Shown here piece by piece: positions 42,001 through 55,900 of a stretch of DNA of 64,000 nt. The stretch's first letter is position 1, and every line of letters begins with the position of its first letter. Source of the stretch: Anoplopoma fimbria. Taxonomy: Eukaryota > Chordata > Actinopteri > Perciformes > Anoplopomatidae. The position numbers and the translations under genes were made by a program. The stretch is from assembly GCF_027596085.1 (NCBI RefSeq), contig NC_072456.1, positions 22,086,218 through 22,150,217 of the forward strand, written 5' to 3'. A model generated the notes under the pieces. It did not search any database. It saw only the letters and a program-made list of their open reading frames with translations, and had not been told where the DNA came from.

Positions 42001-45000
42001 CCCGTATTTAACACTGATCATTGTGCAAACTCCCAGTTGGGAATGCCAGAACAGCAGCCTGTTTCCATTATGACCTACAGGTACATCGGCAATTTACTCT
42101 CACAGTTGACACTCATGTCTGAGGCACAGCCAAGCAAAACCTGCTCACAGACATCTGCATCCACATTCTAGCACATCTGCCAACACCTCATTCTGTCAAT
42201 GCTGCAGTGCAATACACACACAGCTTGTTGTTTTAAAGTGTATTTTTAAAAAAAAAATAGTTATGTTGCTTAGGGGGGAATCCACTGATTCTTTCTAAAC
42301 TCTCATCGATAGACCTCAGGCAGCAGCAGCTAAGCAAACACCTTCATTGTTTTGTGTGCATATTTCTTTCTTAAAGAATCTGCCTGTAAGCTCTTATATC
42401 GTCGTTGTTGTAGCTGATTTCTTTATTTACAATATAAATGTATTTAAGCATCATCTAGGAGTCTTAATACATTTGATACTGCCATCCTATCAATATTTTT
42501 GTGTAAAATTGGGAATGGCACGGTGCAGAAAACTCTTTCCATTATTGATGCTTTATCACCAAGTAAAATATTTTTTTCTAAGTACCAACTTCTCTTTTTC
42601 TCCTTCTCTTTAGCAGGCATTGAAATGTGTAAACATGCATTACAGGCAGCATATGTGTCCTTCTAAGTCATGTTTGTCAATTTCACAAATCAGATGGTAG
42701 ACCTGATGTGTATTATCTGATGTGTTTAGGCTGGAAAAAGTAAAGTGAGGCACGTATTTCACCGATGCAGCAGGTTCTCTGTGGAGGAGAATCTGTTACA
42801 GTTGGGACCAGAATGCTAGTCAGAAGTGTGAAAATGGCTAAATTACAGAGCAGATGGCCTGGCTGTCACGAAGTGGATGTGCTCCCATATTCATTCACTC
42901 ATCTTCATTCAGCCGGTGCAGCTCTCTCTGAGCTCTGACCAAGTGTGCACACACATAACAAGTTTCTTTCATCTTTTCAGAAAAGAATGAATTTAAAGAC
43001 CAAAAGATGCTGGTTTTCTCCACATACCGCTTTAGAATTAACGCCAAAGTTCAATCTTGGTCTCATCAGACCAGAGAATCTTATTTATAGTTTGGGAGCT
43101 AACATGTCTTGCAAAAGTTCTGGGTTTGACAGGTTTCGGTTTCAGATTTCTAAGTGGCCAAAGGCGCGTATACGTGGGCTCCATAAAACATGTGTGATGA
43201 TACAAATAAACCTTTACATGGTCGGTGAAGCTGTGATTCACTCTGGTGTGGTTTTTCTCCTGCGTGTTTCATTCTGGCAGTTGAATTGACTTTAAGCTTT
43301 CTGTCATTATGTGCCGTTTAAAGTATATCTGAGTGTGCCGGCCATTGTTGAATGTATGTGGCTAAATATCCCTCATTGATTGTGATTTAACTCTTGTGGA
43401 CCCTTATTCACTGCTGTATGACCATTTAGGATGCTTTTGATTGGCTGTCAGTGTGAGAGGGAGAGAGAAGTTTTGCACTGTTGCCCATTTAGTTTTTGTT
43501 TTTTTCCTTCTCACGTTTCATCTTCCTATTTTCGTCTTCACAAGTCAAAGACCACAGACTGAGAGAGCAAGCTCAAAGCAAAGATTTTCTTAATTCATAT
43601 TCTTGGCTTAGGCTGAAACGACCGCTGTGATGATTAGTTCAAAATTAATCTTGTAAAATGTAGTTTTTGGTGAGAAATGTAATAAACCTGTTTTTTATAT
43701 TCCTCACACTCGCTTTAAGCAGCTTATAATGCATAATTAAAATAACTCTAAAAAAAATAATTCTTTTTTTTTTTTATTAAAGCAAATATTTGATAAAAAC
43801 AACACAAACATTAATTTTCTAATAACTTGAATTATGTGTTTTTATGCAAACAACCACTATAATAACTTGTATGATAGGCGGTTTACACTGACTTTGAGAC
43901 AGTTGAAATAATTTTTTGGGGATGGTTCCTGGATGGTAATGAAAAAAGTAAGTCTGGAGCTTTGACACCCAGAATGCAATATGGCACTTAAATGCACTAA
44001 ATGGGTTTTGTTTTGACGGATTATATTATTGAATGCAATTAACCTGTCTGATTAAATTAAACAACCAGTTAGTTTATTCAATCTTGTTCTCTCTTTTGTA
44101 TGTTTACTTTTGCTCCTTAATTCAATCTTGTTCTCTCTTTTGTATGTTTACTTTTGCTCCTTAATGAAGCAAAAATATTTTATATCTTAATAATCGATGG
44201 ATCTACTAATGGACTAATCGGTAAAGTAATCAATTACTAAAATAATTGTTAGCTGCCGCTCTATTCTGACCATGTGACTGTGTAAACTGATTTACAGTGG
44301 TATAAAGACAGTACGCTAGTTAGTTGTTCTCCCCAAAAATAACTTTGGGATTGGGCTACAAATACAAACTGCTGACTAGTCCGGTCATGCAGACTCGGAT
44401 CACGCATACATGTCAAGAGTCAGCTGGTCGTTGCAGTCTTGACAGTTTGTTCTGCTTTTAACAGAACAAACTAGGCGACCGTGTGGTGACGTCTAGTACA
44501 AATCACTTGAACAGTCAGCCTTTGTCATCATCTTTGACGTCGTCTTTGTGTGTCAGGCCTCTATCTCCGTCTGATTGGTTTCTTTGCTCCTTTTCTCTCC
44601 TCTGCTCTTGGATGAGACGAAGTGCGTGGGGGTCGGCCCTCTCCAACTACCCCAACTGTAAAAGAGGCATTGTTTGCTAGATGCCATACAGAATGAGAAA
44701 ACCAGGCTAGCTGCAGGCTGAACAAGGAGGGGGTGGTTGGAACACCTGTTTTTTTTTTTTTTTTGTTAAATCCACCGCCACCCTTAGAAAAGCTATATAA
44801 AGGGGATTATTACTTGTGGAGATGGTTTGTTTCTTTGTCAGTCCCTGCTGTTCGTCCAGTTTTGGATGTAATCTCTCTCTGCTCTTTTAAAGTGAGCCCC
44901 CCTGCTTTTTTCCCCATTGCTATGCTTTGTCTAGGCTTTGTGGCAACAGCAGGCTAAAGCTCTCGAAGCTTCGATAAACACGTAAATGATTGCTGTTGTA

Positions 45001-48000
45001 TGCAAAGTTTTTAATTTGCAAGCTGGACTGATTCTAAGGTAGAGGCTTTTAGCAAAGAATAGAAAGCAGTTAGGTTTATGAAAGACTGTTCGCAGGAAGT
45101 AACCGTACCCACAGCCCGATTATCCCCATTGTTTTAAATCAGACGCATCACACACACAAACATGGACGTCAAATGTCACGCAAAATTGAACACGTACATG
45201 TCCTGCATCACATTAGAACATACCTTTTTTTTTTTTTTTTTTTTTTTAATACAGACACGTAAGGCTTGCAATTAAATAGCTCTGTCTGAAAGAGCACAAC
45301 GAGACTGTTGTGAAGTATACCTGCACAATGAAGACGCACTAGAGAAAAGCTCCTCACTAATGACAAACAAGGGAGTGTCAACTTTCACCAGTTGACCTCT
45401 TTTTTTTTCTTTTTTTTTCTTTGGAAAAACGGTACTTCTCTCATGGATGAGTAAGATGATGTACGCACGTCGGGGTTTCAACACTACGACGTTTGTTGAA
45501 TCGGCGCCTGAGCCATTTGGTGTGGAGGATCCTCTTCTCGCGCTTTCATCCTCTCCAACATGAGTCAACTGAGTCACTCCCCTGTACTTTGCCTTCCTGT
45601 CAGCTCCTCTGCCTCTTAATCATCTCTGGATTAACACACTCAGCCGATCTCCTCTGTGTTTCTGCTAGAGCGTGGACGTCGGCTGTAGATGTAGGTTTCA
45701 ACACTACGGCATGGTACAAGTTCATGTTTTTCTATAGTGTGGCTTTCACCATTGAGACTGTGCATAGCCTCTAACACCCTCGTACAACAAAGAGCTCAGC
45801 TGTGACCTTCCCACTTTTTGAAAAGCTCCGGTCTCGGAAATGAATTTCCCTTTCATTTACTCCATTGAAATATTAGAAAATCCTTTTTATATAAAGAGTT
45901 TTTAGCATACAACCAAGCTAACCAACTACGAGATGGATCTCGGCATTTCAAAACGGAATACAGGGGAAGAAGAGAGTGAACTACTCATCCCATAAACCTT
46001 TGCAATTGTCAACTTGCCGCCTCTGTAATCTCCCGGAATTTTCTTTAAACTAACCGTTGTCAATATAAAATGAATACATATTTAGCAAAAGGTATGTTTT
46101 TGCCTTAAATGTTTTCAGAAACAAATTTGGGTAAAATGTTTTTGTTGTATTTTAAGACAAAGCGTTCATCCACACTAGTTGTCTGCATGTGTGCTAAACA
46201 TTTCCATGGTATCTGTGATCTCCATCAATCGGAAACAGAACTGTTAAGCATAAGGATTGTGGGTAGTGTAGTTCTTCTCCATGACATGGCGAATAAAACA
46301 AGATTTCTTTTTTTTTTTTTTTTTTTTTTAAACAAGGTTGATTTGGACTTGATTTGTTATACCAACATTTCACAATCTCCTAGCTTTTGATTGGTCTACC
46401 TTGGATGGATATGACATTATGTCTAATAATCTTAATCCTTTATTAAGATTAAGCCATTTAAAGGTGTGTGTGTGTGCGTGCCCGTGCCCTTAAACAAGTG
46501 TCTGTAATCGTCATAATGATGATAAAAAGTCAAACTAATACCATAACAGTTGTATTTTCAAATTTGATCACTTATTGGTTGATCTGTATGAAGTAAAATG
46601 CAGCAGAGGCTGTGTGTGTTATGTCATACTGGAGTGGATCATTATGGACAACTGAGAGCGCAGGTTTCCCAGCAGGGCAAATAAAGGACATTGCATTTAT
46701 TTATAGTCGGCCACCTGCAGCCTTCACACATGTTGGGACCTTTTGGTAAACAGGGCTGTGCTGCCTATGGTCTGACCTCATGTCAGTCCCAGCTGCACTG
46801 AAGAAGATGCCAGCGAGTCACAGGCTGAACCCCTGATCTAGCTAAGGTCCGTGGCAACGAGCTGCTCCAGAGGACCTGTTACCGGGGGATCCAAAACCAT
46901 CTCATTTGACTATCTTTTGTTACCGTGGCTCAGTGTGATGCGCAGTCCTCGGATGTGACACCGCTTTAATTCATGCTCATGAAACCGAGCTGAGCAGGGG
47001 TTCAGCCTGAAAGGGAAAAACAACCCTCTGCTGGGCCTTACTGTTAGTCTTAGACTGCTTTTAACTGGCGTGTTTCTCTTCAGGACCTGTCAAATGAATT
47101 CACTTGTGAATTTACATCCTAATTATAGGGTACTTAAAGTATTTTGAGTTGGAGTCAGGTAGACTGCCCCGCTGCTCTCGCCTCCAGATTTCTTTCATCA
47201 AGAATATTACTGACACACCTCTGTTCACTGTATTAAAATGTGCAAGATGTATTATATGGCAAAAAAACCTGCATCTGCATCCCAGTCGTTGTCAACCATT
47301 CCTCCATTTAAACAAAATGTCCAACAACTGTCTTGATTAAGGTTTGCAGAGGTTACTTATCTTTTGGTTAACTCCACTTCTTCTGTATTCTGCTAAACGC
47401 AACACCTGTAGTGTGGGAGGAACTGGGGGTGGAGTACTCTGTGCATAACTGTGGCGAAGGCCAGAGACTGCAGAAATACCTATCATTGCTCCTCTGTTGG
47501 AGTCATTTACCTGCGGTTCCTCACACGTTGGGAACACAATTAGGAACTCTCTGCAGTGCACAGACTATCCTAGCAGAAATGAGCAGGAGGAAAAGATAAG
47601 GCAGCAGGTTTTAGCTGCATTTTGTGAGGTTTTCAGTGTCTTTTTGAAGCCAGCAAGAAAGTGCCTCAGGCTTACTCACAGCTTTGCCTAGTCAGAGCCA
47701 GCTTTTCAAGCGATGGAGAACTGGCATTTGTTTATAGTACTGAATACCTCAAAAAGAAAAATGAGTGTTAAAGTCAACAAATAGGCATTGGAGTGCAGTG
47801 AGTCATCCTCTCCTGGTGCTTGTCTATAAAGTGATGTTAACAATATACAACTCCAAGAAAAAGATTGGAGAAAACACACGTGTATGGAAGCGTGGTCAAC
47901 TCTTATTGACCTGTAGTTTTGTTCTTTAAAAATTGTGATTTATTAAGAGTAGGTTGGAACTTTGAAGTGTTGTTCCGACACCAAATAATTAAAAAACGGG

Positions 48001-51000
48001 GATATTGATTTCATTATGTTCATGTTTTTTCTTCTTTGTCTTCAACAGAAAATTTCAATACCACGGTCAGAAAGTTCCAGTGAACTGCAATCGTTTACTT
48101 TCTACCTGTCGCATGTGGGCAGAGATAACCCCCAGGGCAGCTTCGACTGCATCCAGCAGTACATCACCAGGTGAAAGCAAACACTGCATCTCACTCCCTT
48201 TTCACTCTTCTCGTTTTCACTATATTGTGCAACTGATTCTTCTCTTTTTTTCCAAAGCCATTGATTTGAATGCTTTCTTTCAGCTCTCTGTTTGTTTAAC
48301 ATGGTTAATCTGAGGTGAATCACCAAGTGCTCCAGTGATGGTTAACAGCCTTCTTCTGTTGAACACGCTTACTAAACAATAAGGGTTTGAAAAGTTGCAA
48401 AATAGAAACAAAGTTGAAACAAAGTTGTTGAAATAGAAAAGAAACATGCATTTTTAGTTTTTTAAATATGTGTGTTCTTTAATATTTGTGTAGTTGCAGT
48501 GAAACACACTCTGCTTATGATGTGGGCACATCCCCTTCTAAGCATCAAACCCATTAAACTTGTTCTGAAGACTTTCTCTGGTTTAACATAGGTAAAAAAA
48601 CTGAATCAAACAATAAGACCAGATGTCTGCTTTGAAGAGGAAGGAAGTAAGAAAAACCAAATAGGGAACAACAAGAAGCCTCTGCCTCTCTGACTGTCCA
48701 AGTTACTGACCCCTATTATTCAGAAAATCTTGTGAACAAGTGGGTCAGGTGGAGGTCATCCACATCGCCAACTGGATCCTAATCAACCTTGAGTTCCAAT
48801 CTAAAGCCCAAATGACAGAGCTCAGCTTCCACCGACTGCACCGGCACTGTCTCATTTTCTGCCAAATCCTCATCAAAGTGGAGGGGAATCAAAGCGAGCC
48901 GGAACGTCGGGGGGGAAAGAATGGGATTTGATGCGGCAGTGAGTCGTACTGTGGGAACCCACAGTGGGATGGAATTTGAAAAAATAATAGTCGTGCCCTC
49001 GGGGTGTTTTAATGGATCTCATCTGGGCAGGAAAGCACAGTGAGGGGGATGGGTTATTGCAAATAGTGAGAGATTTAAGGTTAATACTGAGAATCAACTT
49101 GTATTGGTGGATATATATATATTTAGGATTTTTAAGTAGCATGTCCTAAAATATCACATGAGATTGGTTTATTTCTTGTCTGTCTCAAATAACTGTCCAA
49201 AGAATCAGGGAGCACCAAAAAGTAGCGATTCCCTCTCTAATTGTTTCCATTCTCTTTTCCATTGAAGCTTCTGGATGTTCAATCCAACTCTTCCTTTCTC
49301 ACCATCTCCTCTTTTTGTTTTGGCAGTGAAGGGAGCATTCAGCTGGATTGTTTGGGTGGGATCCAGGACAAGATTACAGTATGTGCCACAGACGACTCCT
49401 ACCAGAAGGCCAGGGAAAACATGGCCCAGGTCGAGGAGGAGACTCGCAGTCGGAGTGCCATCGTCATCAAGCCCGGGGGGAGATTTGTAGGTGAGGAGAC
49501 ACGATGGCACGGACACATGCAGACCACCAAAAAAAAAACGGGCTCAGGTCATCTGGACATTTTCCTCAGTTACGGACCTGCAAAGACGTATATTTGATAG
49601 TAACTCAGCTTTTGGTTGATGGGAAAGAGGGTATCTATGTAATCACCTTTTAAAGGTGTTGGGAGTTAACAGGCATGAAGTGGCTGGAAGAATTTCTGTG
49701 CCTCGCAAACAGCCAAATGGCCCATGTGTTTGTGTAGCCTTTCTCTGCTGGTGAATGGGTTCACATTGCACCAGACAGGTTGTTTGGGTCTAGGCCTGAA
49801 TGGCAGAGGGCCAGCACACTGCCAGCGTGCCTCACCCGTGACTAGGACTCTATCGCATTTGATCGTGGTTGCTTCCTCGATGGTCACACAGCTAATGTGC
49901 CGCATGCACGCCGATCTGCTTTACCCCATTAATCTAATTCGAACACACAGAGGCAGAAACATCCCCGGGCACAACGCATCAACTTTCTGACTTCTTGATT
50001 TGGTCTCTGACCTACACTATGCCACAGATATCGTAGAAAAACCCACAGTAGTGCAGCCTCATTGCCTGCAAAGAAAGAAATCCAGTGTAAGCCTATTCAC
50101 TGCTCAACGGTGAGTCAAAGAATGTCTAGTCCATGTGTGCTGTGGAGCAAAACAGTGTTTTGTTCTCGGTAAGAGGCAACACAAAATTCAGTCTGAATCC
50201 CCTGAAAAAATTGGTCTCAGTGGGAGAAGGTGATGATGGCTGCTGTTTGTAATGCAAGGTGAGTTCTGGTGGACGTGGCGGCGGTAGAGATCAGTGCATG
50301 ATGCATCTTTTATGAGTCATCCGCTACTACCCTCAGCCACTATCAGTCACTGAGATGGAAGATGTTGACATAAATAAATATATTTCTTGCTGAGATAATA
50401 GTTATTTTCTGTTGTTAAGAAAACAAACAAACAAGCAAGCATTGGCTGCCGGCCAAAAAGTCATGAGTCCTTTTCTACCAGCGTTTTTTGTTTCAGTGCT
50501 AGATTTAAGTACTAAATTCTTCCTGTGGTTTAAATTCTCAACAAAGGTAAACTATTTTCTTTTTCCTTTTTTTTAGAATAAAAATCTTAAATACCAGTTG
50601 GTAAGATACATGGAATTGTCGATTTATCAAAATAAAGGTTTCTGTGTTAAAAGAAAATTGAACTTGACTGTTCCTTATCCAACTTTTCTAATGGAAAACT
50701 CTTCCTCCACTTCTGTTCCTCCACCTCCCCTCAGGTAAAAAGGTTCAGATCCGGAAACCGGCACCTGGCCTCTCAGACGTCGCCCCGTTACGGAGGACGT
50801 CTCGGCCTGTCATCATCTCTAGCAGCACGCTCAAGAAGGGCACGCCTCAGCACAGGCCACTCCGAGAGCGCCTCACGCACCTGCTGGCCCTCAAGCCTTA
50901 CAAGAAGCCTGAGCTGATCCTGAGGTTGCAGAAAGATGGCCTCTTGCCATTAGACAAGGACTCCCTGGATAGCCACCTGCAACAGGTCACAAATACACAC

Positions 51001-52832
51001 GTTTTTATGCCTTGGTTGCCTCTCAGCAGCTGCAGAGGCTAGGAGACTCACCCCTGCTTCTGTCTCATTTTCCTAGGTGGCGAACCTGAATGGGAAAGAC
51101 AACACCTTCACATTGAAGGACTTTTTGTATAAGGATATTCAGAAGGACTGGCCGGGCTACACGGAAGGAGACCAGCAGCTTCTCAAGAGAATCCTGGTTA
51201 AGTAAGTCAAAGATTTGGATCACCCTGTTCTGATAATGATTCTCATAAGCCTTAAATCATTTGTGCTTATATCAGTCTACTCTACTCTAAATGGTCAGTT
51301 GTTGTTTGTTCATTTTTTTTTTTTACTTACTACTAATGATGAAATATCCGCAAAATCATTTTGCAATATGACTGAGAAACACCGGCAGCCAGAAGTCTCT
51401 TATCTTCTGTGCAACGATAGCTGATACTGTTGCATTTCTATAGCAACATATTATTTGTGTGTGCGTGTGTAACTTTGCTTAATCCGATTATACTTTCATT
51501 GTGTTTGCTTTAACTAGGCAGAGGATTCTCACGTTACATTCCTGGGTGTTGTGGAGTACTGGTTTGTGACGCTGCAGAGCACCTTGTTTTGTTGTTTGTG
51601 TTCGCTCTGTGGCTTGTGGAAGGCCACAGGGTGGTGACTCTGGTATGTAAGAACTGTAGAGCTGCCAAGCTATGTAGAGAAACGTCCTTTATCTCGACGA
51701 ATGGGAAGTATGGGTACAAAATCTTTCCCTTTTTTAATATCTTATTACATAACCAATTAAGATTACGGTTCTTAAGAGATGAGGATTTATAAAGCTGTCA
51801 TGGATTTAATTATCTGCACTTGAAATTATGCGATACATAAAGTATGGATTTGTAAAACCCACCTTTTCTAAATGTTGGAATAGCAGGTGTGTGTGTGTGT
51901 GTGTGTGTCCCCAGGAAGTTTTCTGTGTGCTCCACTGAATTTGGTCTTTGTTGGCAGCATGAGCTGCTGGCCTTCTTCCCGGTGGAAAAATCTGTTTTCC
52001 TCGGGATCTGGGACACTAAGGAAAAGCAAGCTCCCAGCTAGCTATAAATAGATCAGGAAGCAATGCTCCGGTACTCAGTTTGTGTTTACATAATGGACTA
52101 AAGAATAGCTCCTACTTCTTCATGATGAGCTTAGTTTTACCTTTGGTACAACTCTAAAGACACTTGAGTGACCAGAAGAATCAAAACGCTTTAGTGAAAT
52201 ACAAAAACGACTTAACCGGAGATGTCCAGCTTTTGTTAAGACTGCTAACATAGCTGTATGGTTTGTTTTGTGTTGTATCGGGCTTTTAAAAGGTGCTTTT
52301 GGTATTTTATTCTCCTCATTTACATATTTAGAGAACTAAAACGCCTCACAATACATTAGTATATGAACACAAACAACCTTTCTGGCACAGTGTCATTAAA
52401 AGTCAAAAGAGTTTCACAAAGTACTCATTACAGTGTACACATTTTCTGGCCACTCAGTGTAATATCTGTTTGTAAAATGTTGTATTTTGTAAGTTTAGGC
52501 ATTCGTATCCAAACATACTTGTACTCCATTTGTCTCTCTTTTTAACTACACTTTGAGCTCTTTTTGGTGAGTTTCATCAGCTGACTTAAAAAACAAAACA
52601 AAGCCTCCCACCCTAATACTACCTCCCCCCCTTCACCAGCTCCTCCAGATTTTTGAGCTAATGCAGTAAGTCACGCAGGAGAGAAGCACGGCAACACGAT
52701 TGGAACGCACATGACGCAACAGTGTTCCAGCACATGCCGATCCGTGTGTGAGGTGGCACCGGTCCAAGGTTCAGCCACATCGGTCGGCCTGCTGTCTCAC
52801 TCGTAGCTCCTGCCTGTCTCTCTGACCGTCCG

Positions 52833-52911
<79 letters not shown>

Positions 52912-55900
52912 AACATACACACACGCCCTGATTGAACTATGGGTGGGGCTTTGACAAAAAACTGAGTGTGCCCAACTGCCCCCTTCTGATAAAACTGTCA
53001 CAAATGGCTACTGAAATTCATCTTTGATAATAATTAATTCTTAACTGTCTGTGTGTTATGTTTTAAAACAAGAATGGATCAGTTGGTTAAACACTGTTAA
53101 TCATGACTGGATATCTGCTATTTGGCACAGCCGTTTTGTTTTGACACTTGCTTTGGAATAGATTATACTTGAGTTTAGTCCATCTAAATCCATTTGAGGC
53201 TCTCTTCACACTTGGCCCTAAAAATGGTTCTCGGCTCTAAATGCAGGTGTGAACACTGCAGAGGTACTCGAGTCTCTTGTGGAAGTGGTCGGGGATCGAG
53301 TAGGAGGGGGAAAAAAAGTAGTCAATCCATTTGACTAGTCGACGTTGTAGTGTGCATATTGTGTGATTTAAACCAACAACATTCATACACAAAGTGAGCT
53401 GCAGCACCATATTCTGTCTCTCTCGCTTTCTCTTTGTCAATGAAGAGTGCTATGTCACTTTCTCACTCGCCTTGAGCTCGCTGCCAAAATTGTTCAAGCA
53501 TTAAATCAACATGCAGTGAGATAACACGTATTCTTCTGTAGAAAAGAGACGACGGCAGAAATGGATTATTGTATCTGGTGTAAAACTTGTGAACAGATTT
53601 ATTTTTTTAACAATGATTGAAGTTATTCCCTGTCCCATTTTTTTTTTTTCGAAATGAAGTGTGAGTGGTTATTGTAAAGTGCTGCTTTGTCAAGTAGGCC
53701 CTCATTAGCTCTGTTGTCATAGCTACCCACTCAGCTTCACAAAGCAACTTTTGTAACTTTTTTTTATTTTTTTAAATAACCTCATACTTCTGTAGAATTG
53801 GCTCGTCACTGGAGAAATGGCAGCTAGTTTGTGCTTTTGCTGGAGTATTTCCGAGCTCTGAGGGCACAAATCTCCATGATGGCTTTAACCTTTGATTTAA
53901 CAGTAAACAGCACTTGAAGCATCTATGCGTCCGTGTTCTTATACTCGTGTGTTCCCTTTCTTAGGAAACAGAGTCAGCCCCCGAGCAGCGCCGCCCCCCC
54001 ACTGGAGAGCCCGCCCAAAGAGCTGGCCGGCAGCTCGCCGTCTCAGGTGAGCTTCCCGTTCCCTCCTCTAACGTTCCTACTCACTGGCACACATCTCCTT
54101 ATCGCTAAGCTGGAACTCTGCCCTGCCTTACTCCGTTGTGCTGTGACTCTTCTTCTCTTGTAGCTAGTGATGGATGATATTCTCGTGATATTTAAGTATT
54201 GTGAATCTTTTAAAATGCCTGTGAATGCATACACAATTTTAAAGTCATTTTTGGTCTTTTGAAAATAAAATAATTATTTTGGAATGCCCCTTTTCTTTTT
54301 CATTTTGGGATTTCAAAGGTGCGTGATTTCTAGATTGTTTTTTTTTTTTTACTCTCAAACTGCTTGATGTTAAGTCAGTAGAGTGTAATTTCGCTCTACA
54401 TGGTTAAATCTTTAACCAGAGCTTGTTTGCCTTCAGCTTTTTCCAGCTGAGCCAGTAGAAATGGTTGGGTTGGGGGGGGGGGGGGAATTGTGGACAAAGA
54501 TGTGTATTGGATTCTTTTTTTTTTTTTCCTACATGTCCACCAGTTTAAATACAGCCTGCTTACTGGGTTGTCCCTGCAGTCTGGAGGTTTTCTGGTATTT
54601 CCCAGAATGGGGTTTTCTGAATCCTCTGGCTCCCTCCAAACTGATTTCCTCTCTCTGCCTTTTCAGTGAATTCCCTTTGCAGTAAATGTTTTCTGAACTT
54701 GATCCAGTTGACCAGTATGACTTCATAATGGTTGTTATGAGCTTTTTAATAAGCTTTTAACAAGTGTTTGTATGAGTGTTAAATCTTTGTTATTAAACTA
54801 AATGGCCCCTATGGTACACTTTAATTTTTTTTTTTTCTCCCTCCTCATTGCATGATTAAGCTTTTCATATTCCTCGTCCTGCTGCTCTTTTTTTTAGGTC
54901 AGTCCAGACTCCTGAATCTAAGTATTGTTTACATTTCCATTAGGTAGACGGAGGAGGAGCTGCCCCGTTTATATTAATAGCTCCTTCCTCTCAGGTTCCT
55001 CTCACCTCAGACACCTACTGTATGGCTCTTCCTGTCCGCTCCCACCCTCAGTAAACACAGTACACAAACACACAAGCACGCAAGTACTCCAGGCTCTCTC
55101 CTTTTAGATTCATTGGTATACAAAGAGGGCACCACAGCAGGTAAAGCTGTGCGTAAACCTCAGATAGATGAGTGATAAATCATGGAGAGCTGCAGGGCAA
55201 ACAGGGCGAGACCGTGTCCACACAAAGACGGATTAATGCAAAAATAACGTCCACCCCTGCTGACTTTTTCAAAAAGTTTTCCATTCACACTGGTATACCG
55301 AAACCAAAGGTAAAATCTCTTCATCTTTATCTTTTTGTATTTAGGAAAATAAACAAAGTTGTTCCCAATAATTCTGACCAAATAAAAATGAACCAACCAT
55401 TGATATTGTGACTATTGTAGGATTAGGTGCTATAGGTGCAATCACAAAATAGAAAATGAGTTTTTTGATACGTTTTCACCAGAAATGTGGATATAAAGAG
55501 TAAGTGGGTTATCGCAAATAAAAAAAACAGCTAGAACAGTCAGCTCAGCGAATTACATCACTGTATTGCAAACTTTAAAACCAGGAAAAGACAATACTTG
55601 TATCCAAAATCAGAGGTAATCTTTAGTCTCCTATCACAATATCGATATAATATCAATATATTGCCCAGCCTTAATAACAGCCATCATATTAAGTGGGACT
55701 CTGGATATCAGTCCCACTTTGAACTCTCTCCTCATGCTCTCTATAAAATACTGATACACCTGACTGCATCTATGCAAACATACATCAGTATTATGCAATG
55801 TGTTGTTATCCCTGTCTACTCTACAACATGAGAGCGTTGTTTTTGTCATATACATAAGAAGAGGACCAACAGTGTGGAAATAGTCTAAAAGAGCTTTGCC

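Larger units (their letters stand above)
40240..48048. other. ell intron 2 (7.8 kb)
   Basis: The intron separates the 45-bp exon 2 from exon 3. It contains a decayed Tc1 transposase fragment (about 43030-43241), an exact 44-bp tandem duplication (44077-44164), several poly-T runs (44749, 45226, 46310) and otherwise unremarkable AT-rich sequence. No second gene is visible on either strand. Confidence 0.7.

Noticed and set aside
43038..43289. 114-codon + strand frame at 42945-43289 as a gene
   Set aside because: It is antisense to the decayed Tc1 transposase fragment, whose [10 protein letters not shown] motif explains the sequence on the minus strand.
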